Origin: Flavobacteriales bacterium
GTDB taxonomy: Bacteria > Bacteroidota > Bacteroidia > Flavobacteriales_D > Parvicellaceae
DNA length: 6,314 nt
NCBI GenBank assembly: GCA_026993705.1
Contig: JALWSJ010000183.1
Coordinates: 1 to 6,314, forward strand
Reading direction: 5' to 3'
Shown: positions 1-4,885 of the stretch, one piece after another
How positions within the stretch are numbered: position 1 is the stretch's first letter
Layout: each line of letters begins with the position of its first letter
Program-made: the position numbers and the translations under genes
Notes under the pieces: generated by a model
Seen by the model: the letters and a program-made list of their open reading frames with translations, nothing else
Database searches by the model: none
Told to the model about the DNA's origin: nothing

Positions 1-53
1 ATATTGTTTAATTCTTGTTTTCTTATCTGATTAAATCGTTCGGTAGTTAACAT
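1..53 (-). CDS. Probable 5' end of an unidentified gene, cut by the window edge
   Basis: On the minus strand an ATG at 53-51 opens a frame of 17 codons that is still open at the left edge; it begins MLTTERFNQIRKQELNN. A purine-rich AAGAGA lies about 10 bases upstream and a promoter-like pair sits at 88-115, which makes this ATG a credible start. The N-terminus is of the kind seen in small DNA-binding regulators (DeoR- or XRE-like starts), but 17 residues are far too few to assign a family. The gene would run leftward into the mobile element. The start is inferred from signal spacing, not from homology. Confidence 0.35.
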   Translation of the reverse strand, partial: MLTTERFNQIRKQELNN

Positions 54-87
54 TACATTATGTCTCTTTTATATGCCCCACAACGGT

Positions 88-115
88 TGTATAAACTCTA
101 TTGTGTTTATTCCAA
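88..115 (-). promoter_or_regulatory. Candidate sigma70 promoter for the leftward gene starting at 53
   Basis: Read on the minus strand, TTGGAA (110-115) and TATACA (88-93) are separated by 16 bases. Transcription would begin near 81, giving a leader of about 27 bases before the ATG at 53. The right arm of the dyad at 100-138 lies upstream of the -35 and the left arm covers the spacer and the -35 itself, so a bound repressor would block this promoter. Assignment is by motif only. Confidence 0.35.
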
Positions 116-138
116 CTATATGGCAGGATAAACACAAT
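100..138. promoter_or_regulatory. Long inverted repeat, candidate operator
   Basis: ATTGTGTTTA at 100-109 is matched exactly in reverse complement by TAAACACAAT at 129-138. The dyad extends inward as TCC (111-113) against GGA (126-128) with one unpaired T at 110, around a 12-base centre. A shorter 11-base palindrome, ACAACGGTTGT, lies at 80-90 over the predicted transcription start. No T-run follows either side, so this is not a typical terminator. Overlap with the promoter at 88-115 suggests a repressor binding site, possibly for the gene starting at 53. The dyad is seen directly; its role is inferred. Confidence 0.5.
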
Positions 139-400
139 TGCACATACTTTCCTTTTAATATTTCCTCTCATCACCCAAAAATCAATATATACTATATACA
201 TATATCATTGCTGTTTTCTCATTAAAACAATATATGAAATCAATAATTTTCTGTCAAGAAAACAACAAAACCTTACTCAGTAAGTATATCCAGGCACTCT
301 CTTTTAAGATAGACTAATTTGTCGAGCCGGATAAATAATTCACAGCACCATAATCTCGGTGAATTTCAAAAGTATCGAAATGTGGCTTTGTATATACGAC
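139..400. other. Non-coding AT-rich stretch
   Basis: No frame here has a plausible start, ribosome binding site and protein-like composition. The stretch includes a TA-rich run (185-205) and a 7-base inverted repeat, AATTCAC (337-343) with GTGAATT (359-365), separated by 15 bases. That repeat lies downstream of the minus-strand gene ending at 401 but is not followed by a T-run, so it is a weak candidate for a transcript 3' end. Together with 54-138 it forms a gene-free gap of about 350 bases. Confidence 0.6.
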
Positions 401-1729
401 TTATTCTTTTTCATCCAACACTTCCCAATATCCGCCCTTTTTTGGACCAACTCTTTTTAGAGCGCTTTTTTCTTTAAGATTAAAGATGGTTTTTTCGATA
501 GCTCTTGTGGAAAGATTCAATCTGCCGGCAAGTTCTTTTATCGTAATTTTTGGGTTTTCTTTAATAAGCTGAAGAATTTTTTCCGAACTTTTTTCCGAAC
601 TTTTTTCCGAACCTTCGGTATATTTTTCGGTAATAGTTTCTTCTCTTTTTATTACAACTCTAAAACCGTCATTCTCGTCTTCAAATGAAACATTACCGCC
701 GAGTATTCTTTTAATCCTGTTTATGCCTGAACCTATCTTTTCAACAAGACCGAGTCTATAAACCAAATCTGCAATTAAAGGGTTTCTGTTTAAGGATTTT
801 TTGCCTAAAAGTTTTTTGTCAAACAAAAGCCCTCCTGGATTTGATATTTCAACTCTATTTTTAAAGATCTCTATAAATATTCTGCCTTCGCTATAATAGT
901 CCCTGTGCACCATTGCATTTAAAACTATTTCTCTTAAAATTTCCGTTGGAATCTCGGGAACATCGCATCGCTTTAATCCTTTTATGACAGATTTGATCCT
1001 TAGATTACTCAACAGGAATTTAATTGCGCCCTCTAAATTTGAAATAAAGTCAAGTTCGAGGTCTTCTCTATCTAATACATCGATTCTTTCGTAGCCTTGA
1101 TATAGAACCGATGTTATAACTGAGTTTAAAAAGAATCTCTTTGTAGAGTTAGAAAAGAATAAAACTCCGGTATTTGTCAGCTTATTGTCTTTAATTAAAT
1201 TTAGATTTTTTAAAATATGTTCTTTAGAAAGTGTTTTATCTATTTTGGCTTCATCTACAAATTTTTCAAATGCATCTTTGTTGAAATCCTCATCTAAATT
1301 AAAATCGCTATTAAGCTTTCTATCGAATCTAATCATGTTCGTTTTCTGGAAGAAGTTTCGTATTTCATCACGAGACAGCTGCTGAGAATTAGCCCCTTGT
1401 CTTATATAGCACTTACCGTTTACAAAATAAGGTTTTTCTTTGCCTTCGGGTACATATATCACAACAAGATCATTATTCTGTTCAACATCAATAATCAACG
1501 GCGGATCTATATTTCTTGCATAGTTTTGCATGCGAGATCTGATTTCGTTGGCAAGCTTGAAACCTTTAACTTCGTTATTTTTATCGTCGATGCCTAATAT
1601 TATCTTACCACCTGATGAGTTAGTAAAAGCGCAGATGTCTTTTGCTATTGTGTCGCTCAACTTTTCTTTAAATTCTATCGTATATCCTTCGCCTATTTTT
1701 ATAAGTTCTAAAAGTTCAGAATAGTTCAT
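401..1729 (-). CDS. AlbA_2 (Schlafen-type) DNA-binding, RecG-like/HATPase_c_4 family putative regulator
   Basis: This 442-residue protein has the three-part layout of the large AlbA_2 family often annotated as ATP-binding protein or putative transcriptional regulator. An N-terminal AlbA_2 domain (about residues 14-130) carries IEFKEKLS, FTNSSGG and the YIRQGANSQ segment. A middle and C-terminal HATPase_c_4/RecG-C-like region follows (about 255-360), with NAMVHRDYY, NPGGL, RNPLIADLVYRLGLVE and KIGSGINRI. After a Ser-Ser-Glu-Lys repeat linker comes a winged helix at about 383-435. I chose the ATG at 1729 because AlbA_2 proteins start close to the motif ELLELIKIGEG. An ATG at 1771 would add 14 residues, and neither has a good ribosome binding site. 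The gene lies about 95 bases downstream of the integrase on the same strand and may share its transcript. The family is known for nucleic-acid binding and regulation; the target is unknown. It could be regulatory or defensive cargo. Confidence 0.88.
   Translation of the reverse strand: MNYSELLELIKIGEGYTIEFKEKLSDTIAKDICAFTNSSGGKIILGIDDKNNEVKGFKLANEIRSRMQNYARNIDPPLIIDVEQNNDLVVIYVPEGKEKPYFVNGKCYIRQGANSQQLSRDEIRNFFQKTNMIRFDRKLNSDFNLDEDFNKDAFEKFVDEAKIDKTLSKEHILKNLNLIKDNKLTNTGVLFFSNSTKRFFLNSVITSVLYQGYERIDVLDREDLELDFISNLEGAIKFLLSNLRIKSVIKGLKRCDVPEIPTEILREIVLNAMVHRDYYSEGRIFIEIFKNRVEISNPGGLLFDKKLLGKKSLNRNPLIADLVYRLGLVEKIGSGINRIKRILGGNVSFEDENDGFRVVIKREETITEKYTEGSEKSSEKSSEKILQLIKENPKITIKELAGRLNLSTRAIEKTIFNLKEKSALKRVGPKKGGYWEVLDEKE
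577..612. repeat. Three perfect 12-base tandem copies inside the AlbA_2 gene
   Basis: The unit ttttttccgaac occurs exactly three times in a row (577-588, 589-600, 601-612). On the coding strand each unit gives Ser-Ser-Glu-Lys, so copy-number change by slippage would lengthen or shorten the linker before the winged helix by four residues without a frameshift. Each unit also holds a six-base homopolymer, so single-base slippage could truncate the C-terminal winged helix. Confidence 0.85.
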
Positions 1730-1808
1730 AATGTCAACAGCCCCGTAGTTGATTTTTAGATTAGCGCACATTCAACAAAAAAAGCAAGTGAAATTACCAT
1801 TTGCTATC

Positions 1809-1826
1809 AAAACTATTTATAGTTTT
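1809..1826. repeat. 18-base palindrome at the integrase stop codon
   Basis: AAAACTAT (1809-1816) and ATAGTTTT (1819-1826) are perfect reverse complements around TT. The right arm overlaps the integrase TAA at 1825-1827. It could form a small AT-rich hairpin in the transcript between the integrase and AlbA_2 genes. The stem is weak and no U-run follows, so it is a poor intrinsic terminator; RNA processing or chance are alternatives. Confidence 0.4.
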
Positions 1827-3012
1827 ATGAAGCTAAGGTATCTTTGCTTAATTTGCTTCCTTTTGTCTGTTTTTCCATATTCCTGCTTAGCTCTTCCACA
1901 GCATCTCTCTTCACATCTGGTATCAGATGAGAGTACCTCTCCGTCATCGTAAGTGTTTTATGTCCCATTAGCTCTTTTATTGTATAGATGGGAGTACCGT
2001 TTATTGCAAGCCAAGATGCAAATGTATGGCGAAGGGTGTGGAAAACAACCTTGTCTCTTGGATCATTTACTCCGTCATTAAAACCGAGTTTGTTTACTAC
2101 TCTGAAAAATGTGTTTGATATCTTCGTTATTTTATTTCCGTTTGTATTTTTAAATAGAAGATCATTTTGATTTGCTGTTTGTTCTTTTTTTTGTTTTTTT
2201 AACAAAAGTGCTTTTATACTTTCTGTTATATAAGCAACTCTGCATATTTGATTTTTCGGATCTTTGATATTTATTATTCCGTTTTCAAGGTCTATATCCT
2301 GCCATTTAAGATTAGCTATCTCTCCAAAGCGCATACCAGTGTATAGGCTTAGATACGCCATTTCATAAACATCCCGTGAATGTTTTTTTAGTTCATTAAG
2401 CAGTTTTTCAGCCTCTTGTGGTGATAGGAATCTTATCCTCTTATTGTCGTTCTTAGGTTTTTTTACCTTTGATACCGGATTTGATTTCGAATATATTTCC
2501 CAATTGGAAGCTATATTGAAAGCATATCTTGTCACAGCCAAAGCGTATTCTATTGTTCTTGGGGCTTTACCCGAATCTTTCATAACCTTTTTTATCTTTT
2601 CTATATCAAAAGAGAAAATATTTTTAAGGGCTTTATCTCCAATAATAGGTTTAATCCATTTTAAATAGAGCTGTTTTTCTCTTTTATAGCTTGATGGATT
2701 TTTATTTGATTTTGCATAAGGAAAATATCGATTCTCCATAAAATCGGCAAAAGATATGCTATGTTTCTTTTTTTGAATAGGTACAACTTCATCTCCAAGT
2801 CTTATGCTTCTCAATCTTTCATTTTTTATATCAAATGCGTATTTTGCGGTTATACCTTCTGATTCCCAGCCTATCTTTTCTCTTATTCTTTTTCCTAATG
2901 AGTCTTGGTATCTAATGTAAAAACATTTCTCTACCCTACCATTAAACCTTCTTTTTTCACTTTCATAATACTGCACTCCAGGGTATTTTTTTACAGAAAA
3001 ATACTTTGGCAT
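1825..3012 (-). CDS. int: Tyrosine recombinase / phage-type integrase
   Basis: A 395-residue site-specific recombinase that would cut and rejoin DNA at the att core through a 3'-phosphotyrosine intermediate. The order is that of phage and island integrases: an N-terminal basic arm-binding region (about 1-80, with YIRYQDSLGKRIREKIGW), a core-binding SAM-like domain (about 85-180) and a catalytic domain (about 195-370). The catalytic set is complete: Arg228 in YTGMRFGE, probable Lys253 in the beta-hairpin, His325 and Arg328 in HTLRHTFASWL, His351 in LMGHKTL and nucleophile Tyr360 in TERYSHL. The length is normal and nothing suggests inactivation. The start is fixed by a perfect AGGAGGT (3016-3022) just before the ATG. 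The gene points away from the tRNA-Phe fragment at 3200-3249, about 190 bases upstream, which is the expected placement for a tRNA-targeting integrase at the element end. Confidence 0.96.
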   Translation of the reverse strand: MPKYFSVKKYPGVQYYESEKRRFNGRVEKCFYIRYQDSLGKRIREKIGWESEGITAKYAFDIKNERLRSIRLGDEVVPIQKKKHSISFADFMENRYFPYAKSNKNPSSYKREKQLYLKWIKPIIGDKALKNIFSFDIEKIKKVMKDSGKAPRTIEYALAVTRYAFNIASNWEIYSKSNPVSKVKKPKNDNKRIRFLSPQEAEKLLNELKKHSRDVYEMAYLSLYTGMRFGEIANLKWQDIDLENGIINIKDPKNQICRVAYITESIKALLLKKQKKEQTANQNDLLFKNTNGNKITKISNTFFRVVNKLGFNDGVNDPRDKVVFHTLRHTFASWLAINGTPIYTIKELMGHKTLTMTERYSHLIPDVKRDAVEELSRNMEKQTKGSKLSKDTLAS

Positions 3013-3015
3013 ATT

Positions 3016-3022
3016 ACCTCCT
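3016..3022 (-). promoter_or_regulatory. Strong ribosome binding site of the integrase gene
   Basis: Read on the minus strand this is AGGAGGT, three bases before the ATG at 3012-3010. It decides the start of the integrase. I see no convincing -35/-10 pair close by; TTATAT at 3029-3034 is the best -10 candidate but lacks a clear -35. Confidence 0.8.
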
Positions 3023-3054
3023 TTTTTGATATAACAACAGAACCGTGCTTCAGA

Positions 3055-3074
3055 ATTAGTCCACTATTAGTCCA
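3055..3074. repeat. Paired 9-base direct repeats upstream of the integrase
   Basis: ATTAGTCCA occurs at 3055-3063 and again at 3066-3074, an 11-base period that places both copies on nearly the same helix face. They lie between the integrase start and the tRNA fragment, where integrase arm-type or excisionase sites are expected. They may also act on the integrase promoter. The repeat is seen directly; the role is inferred. Confidence 0.5.
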
Positions 3075-3100
3075 TAAAAGTGAAAAATTTATAGAAATTA

Positions 3101-3184
3101 AAGGAAGTAGAGAGAAGTTTAATAATTCCATAATTCCTTATACAATAAGGTAAAAGGAAAGTCAAGGAAATTAAGAGAAGTTGA
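3101..3184. repeat. Imperfect 21-base direct repeats next to the att scar
   Basis: Positions 3101-3121 and 3164-3184 match at 17 of 21 bases, sharing AAGGAA followed by AGAGAAGTT, with a 63-base period. The second copy ends about 15 bases before the tRNA-derived sequence. Position and length fit recombinase arm-binding sites flanking a core. Purine-rich chance similarity is possible because the whole stretch is A/G-rich. Confidence 0.4.
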
Positions 3185-3199
3185 TAGAAATTTCACAAG

Positions 3200-3249
3200 A
3201 CGGACTGAAAATCCCTGTGTCCGTGGTTCGATTCCACGTCTCGGCACCA
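3200..3249 (+). other. Attachment-site scar: 3' half of tRNA-Phe(GAA)
   Basis: The sequence matches a tRNA from the anticodon arm to the CCA end. The anticodon loop CTGAAAA has GAA at 3207-3209, the variable loop is GTGTC, the T arm is CGTGG-TTCGATT-CCACG (3222-3238), and the 3' acceptor strand TCTCGGC with A and encoded CCA fills 3239-3249. The D arm and the 5' acceptor strand (expected GCCGAGA) are absent. Upstream of about 3202 the sequence diverges, leaving a C-C mismatch in the anticodon stem (3201 with 3215). It therefore cannot be a working tRNA. With the integrase beside it, this is the displaced 3' end left by integration into tRNA-Phe. The element lies to the left and resident DNA to the right. 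The other junction, with the intact tRNA, should be beyond the left edge. Confidence 0.88.
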
Positions 3250-3439
3250 CAAAAAGCCTATATATCGCCATTCTTTAAGATTTTAGTCGGTGCGGTTTTT
3301 TGTTGCTTATCTTCCGGGGATAACTATAGGGTAACTTTATGTCGGTTTTCTATTCGAACGGAAGCAAAGGCAAAATTGCACTTGATGATAAAACTTCTAT
3401 TTTAGATCCCGCCTCTTTTTGCTGTTTCAAAAACGTTTT
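3250..3439. other. Intergenic DNA just outside the att scar
   Basis: No gene is supported here. A T-run at 3295-3301 after GGTGCGG may be what remains of the original tRNA-Phe terminator, but the only pairing seen is five bases, GCACC at 3244-3248 with a distant GGTGC, so the call is weak. AAAAACGTTTTT (3429-3440) is a 12-base palindrome touching the stop codon of the toxin gene. Confidence 0.5.
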
Positions 3440-3715
3440 TTATAAATAGACATCATCGTGCTTGCCTATATCAAGCAAAATAACGATGTTGCTTTCAATA
3501 ACAAAATCCAAGATTACTCTATATTTTAGGTTTATGGATACAGAATAAAAATCTCTTATCTTACCACTTAATTTATGCAGCCTTAAAGACGGATGTTCAG
3601 GGTTTGATTGCAGAATAAATAATACCTTTTTGTATCTATCCAAAAGTTCAGGGTGTTTTTTAAAAAACTTTTTAGCTCTTTTTTGGTAAGATTCTGTAAA
3701 AATAAGCTTATACAT
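3440..3715 (-). CDS. RelE/ParE-superfamily toxin (YafQ/RelE-like)
   Basis: A 91-residue basic protein of normal length for the RelE/ParE fold. It opens MYKLIFTESYQKRAKKFFKK (strand plus basic helix), has the LRLHKLSGKIRDFYSVSI core strands, then LKYRVILDFV, and ends with LLDIGKHDDVY. The H-D-x-V-Y ending is typical of RelE/YafQ-type ribosome-dependent mRNA interferases and of related plasmid-stabilisation proteins. If active it would arrest translation until neutralised by the neighbouring antitoxin. It starts three bases after the antitoxin stop, which implies translational coupling. RelE-like mRNase versus ParE-like gyrase poison cannot be settled from sequence alone, but the C-terminal GKHDDVY favours the RelE/YafQ side. 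Confidence 0.9.
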   Translation of the reverse strand: MYKLIFTESYQKRAKKFFKKHPELLDRYKKVLFILQSNPEHPSLRLHKLSGKIRDFYSVSINLKYRVILDFVIESNIVILLDIGKHDDVYL

Positions 3716-3718
3716 CGG

Positions 3719-3964
3719 TTATTTTGAAATGCTTTCAATATGCTCATTAATATCGGTATGATACTTGCCCTCTTTAATCTCTTTTTTTGCTTCCAAATAA
3801 GCCAGTTCAAGCTCATTGTCCCTTAGTTCTTTGTATTTTTCAATATCAAGCACAACATATTTTCGCTTGCCTCTTACGCTTATCACTACCTCATCAAACT
3901 CATCTATCAAGCTGTCTATAAGGCTTATTCCTTTTCTTTTTATATCATTTGCACTCACAATCAT
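3719..3964 (-). CDS. Phd/YefM-family antitoxin
   Basis: An 81-residue protein that should bind and neutralise the toxin encoded just downstream and repress its own promoter. The N-terminal DNA-binding half shows the family pattern SANDIKRKGISLIDSLI followed by the strands DEVVISVRGKRKYVVLD and IEKYKELRD. The acidic, helical C-terminal part (LELAYLEAKKEIKEGKYHT) is the likely toxin-wrapping tail. I start it at the ATG at 3964 because AGGAGG (3970-3975) lies five bases upstream. The in-frame ATG at 4006 lies upstream of the predicted -10 box and would be outside the transcript. Antitoxin first, toxin second is the usual order. Confidence 0.9.
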   Translation of the reverse strand: MIVSANDIKRKGISLIDSLIDEFDEVVISVRGKRKYVVLDIEKYKELRDNELELAYLEAKKEIKEGKYHTDINEHIESISK

Positions 3965-3980
3965 AATAGCCTCCTTTATA

Positions 3981-4004
3981 GCACTATTAAAAGTATTATA
4001 ATGC
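3981..4004. promoter_or_regulatory. Imperfect dyad over the toxin-antitoxin -10 box, candidate operator
   Basis: A 24-base imperfect inverted repeat has arms GCAnTAT (3981-3987) and ATAnTGC (3998-4004), six of seven pairs in the arms, and covers the -10 at 3995-4000. This is where a Phd/YefM antitoxin or antitoxin-toxin complex would bind for autorepression. The dyad is seen; the binding is inferred from the family. Confidence 0.5.
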
Positions 4005-4023
4005 AAACTATTTATAAAAGCAA
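3995..4023 (-). promoter_or_regulatory. Sigma70-type promoter of the toxin-antitoxin operon
   Basis: Read on the minus strand, TTGCTT (4018-4023) and a perfect TATAAT (3995-4000) are separated by exactly 17 bases. Transcription should start near 3988, leaving a leader of about 24 bases that contains the AGGAGG of the antitoxin gene. Confidence 0.7.
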
Positions 4024-4050
4024 GATAAAAATAATATTATTTACGAGAAA

Positions 4051-4316
4051 CTACTTTATTAATCTTTTTTGCCATCTCATGTTAGCTAACCATTTTTCTG
4101 TAAGCCCGTAAATTTTTTCAACTTGTTTGGGCGTTAGATAATTTTTTTTATGCTTTTTGCATCCGTAACTTTTTTCACAAAAGCCCTTTAGAATAGATGT
4201 TAAGGTCAAATATCTTTCAGCTCTTTTCTTTGAAATTTTCCTTCGAGCCTAATCCAAAAAGCACAAGCTACTGTATTGTAAGGATAGCTTTTTGTTTTTA
4301 TCTCATAAATTGACAA
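4051..4316 (-). pseudogene. Frameshifted, truncated remnant of an excisionase-like helix-turn-helix gene
   Basis: Two overlapping minus-strand frames look like pieces of one protein. The upstream piece (4206-4316) reads with EIKTKSYPYNTVACAFWIRL and ends in TGA at 4206-4208. The downstream piece (4051-4248) continues one frame over with LTLTSILKGFCEKSYGC, then LTPKQVEKIYGLTEKWL and ANMRWQKR, and ends in TAG at 4051-4053. The last segment (4054-4140) has the pattern of the HTH_17/AlpA/excisionase-type N-terminal helix-turn-helix (LTPKQVxxxYGLxxxWLxxxR). The downstream frame has no start codon and stops where the wing and recognition tail should follow. The change of frame falls between about 4206 and 4248. 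The piecing together is my inference; the HTH motif is seen. The 5' piece runs into the -35 of the plus-strand promoter at 4310, so this gene no longer has room for its own start region. Confidence 0.55.
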
Positions 4317-4338
4317 ATTCAGAAACCTGTTTGATAAT
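4310..4338 (+). promoter_or_regulatory. Near-consensus sigma70 promoter for the HicB-like gene
   Basis: TTGACA (4310-4315) is a perfect -35 and GATAAT (4333-4338) a five-of-six -10, with a 17-base spacer. Transcription should begin near 4345. GGGGA at 4356-4360 serves as ribosome binding site, seven bases before the ATG at 4368. Confidence 0.75.
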
Positions 4339-4367
4339 ATTAATAATTCTATTTTGGGGATAAAACT

Positions 4368-4583
4368 ATGAAATACAGAATAATAATAGAACAGGATGAA
4401 GACGGAATGTTCGTTGCAGAGGTTCCATCTTTACCTGGTTGTATATCACAAGGCAAGACAAGCCAAGAAACCATAAAAAATATTAAAGAGGCTATTGAAG
4501 TATATCTTGAAAGCTTAAAGGAGCACAATGAGCCCATCCCGCCATTAATAAATGAAGAGGTTGTAGCGCGTCTCAACATTTGA
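4368..4583 (+). CDS. HicB-family antitoxin-like protein, apparently without a HicA partner
   Basis: A 71-residue protein with the HicB-like partial RNase H fold: MKYRIIIEQDEDGMFVAEVP, then SLPGCISQGKTSQETIKNIK and an amphipathic helix EAIEVYLESLKE. The motif EVPxLPGCISQGxTxxEA-like, followed by a helix, defines the family. The C-terminal tail (EPIPPLINEEVVARLNI) is too short for the ribbon-helix-helix or HTH that longer HicB proteins carry. In paired systems HicB neutralises HicA, a small double-stranded-RNA-binding-fold mRNase. No HicA-like frame (compact basic protein with the conserved GSH motif) is found in the flanking intergenic stretches on either strand. This is an orphan or a stand-alone member of the small UPF0150-type group. 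It has its own strong promoter and appears intact. Confidence 0.87.
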   Translation: MKYRIIIEQDEDGMFVAEVPSLPGCISQGKTSQETIKNIKEAIEVYLESLKEHNEPIPPLINEEVVARLNI

Positions 4584-4585
4584 CA

Positions 4586-4738
4586 TTACTCCTTCTTCTC
4601 CAATTTCTTTTTCACTTTTTCAACCATTCCCAGAGCCATCCTATTATTTTTCGCTTCTTTGTCAAATCTTTTAACCGCCTGAGAGGCGGCAGCATACAGA
4701 CTACGTGTCGGAGAGATTCTTGAAAAGCAAAAAGAACT
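4586..4738 (-). pseudogene. Possible 3' remnant of an unidentified gene
   Basis: A minus-strand frame without a start codon ends in TAA at 4586-4588. Its last part reads SLYAAASQAVKRFDKEAKNN followed by RMALGMVEKVKKKLEKKE, a charged, helical, natural-looking C-terminus. Upstream of about 4710 the reading becomes less protein-like and reaches a stop at 4739-4741. No family is recognised. It converges on the HicB-like gene, whose stop is two bases away. Confidence 0.3.
4675..4689. repeat. Small GC-rich hairpin
   Basis: CCGCCT and AGGCGG pair perfectly across a GAG loop, in otherwise AT-rich DNA. No U-run follows on either strand. About 80 bases further right, CCGCC (within 4760-4765) and GGCGG (about 4784-4788) face each other again. 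These may be parts of a short dispersed palindromic repeat or a hairpin at a deletion junction. Confidence 0.4.
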
Positions 4739-4778
4739 CTATGACGCAATGGATATTGGCCCGCCTGCCTCGTTATGA
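4683..4778 (+). pseudogene. Possible internal fragment of an unidentified plus-strand gene
   Basis: A plus-strand frame bounded by TGA at 4680 and TGA at 4776 reads EAAAYRLRVGEILEKQKELY and then DAMDIGPPASL. It looks like a helical coding fragment but has no start in a sensible place and no recognised family. It overlaps the minus-strand remnant at 4586-4738 on the opposite strand, so at most one of the two is genuine over the shared bases. Confidence 0.22.
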
Positions 4779-4885
4779 GTTGGCGGTAATGTAGTTTTAC
4801 AAATTGGGGTGGTATAGGGGCCATGCCTTTGCCCGGTGAAATATAAAGAACGGAAAAATCAACAGACTGCAAGGTCTTAACTTCG

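Larger units (their letters stand above)
4584..4885. other. Gene-free stretch with unrecognised coding debris
   Basis: About 300 bases between two convergent genes with no supportable intact gene. Parts are more GC-rich than the surroundings (about 4750-4850). Protein-like short frames without starts occur on both strands and are listed separately. A minus-strand frame with an ATG at 4872 runs to 4612, but its composition (IPPQFVKLHYRQ, RKIIGWLWEWLKK) and lack of a ribosome binding site do not support a gene. Confidence 0.5.

Noticed and set aside
101..283. Plus-strand 60-codon frame at the left
   Set aside because: It begins inside the dyad at 100-138, has no ribosome binding site and consists of low-complexity AT-derived residues.
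3250..3301. Intrinsic terminator after the tRNA fragment
   Set aside because: A T-run is present but only a five-base stem with a very long loop can be drawn.
3311..3364. Inverted repeat CTTCCG...CGGAAG
   Set aside because: Six-base arms more than 40 bases apart are expected by chance in this length of DNA.
3181..3405. Plus-strand frame of 74 codons beginning in the att region
   Set aside because: Its first third translates the tRNA-Phe 3' half (the VVRFHVSAP-type string often seen in such false calls), it has no ribosome binding site and the rest is not protein-like.
3583..3816. Minus-strand 77-codon frame overlapping the toxin and antitoxin
   Set aside because: It is an out-of-frame shadow spanning two well-supported genes and shows no family motif.
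4349..4579. Minus-strand 76-codon frame opposite the HicB-like gene
   Set aside because: It is the antisense shadow of a recognised HicB-family gene with a strong promoter, and has no ribosome binding site.
4612..4872. Minus-strand 86-codon frame between the HicB-like and PAP2 genes
   Set aside because: No ribosome binding site, no recognisable domain and composition unlike the neighbours. Other frames over the same bases look more protein-like, so this is not called as a gene.
4840..4885. Terminator for the PAP2 gene
   Set aside because: The only hairpin near the T-run on the minus strand has a four-base stem, too weak to call.
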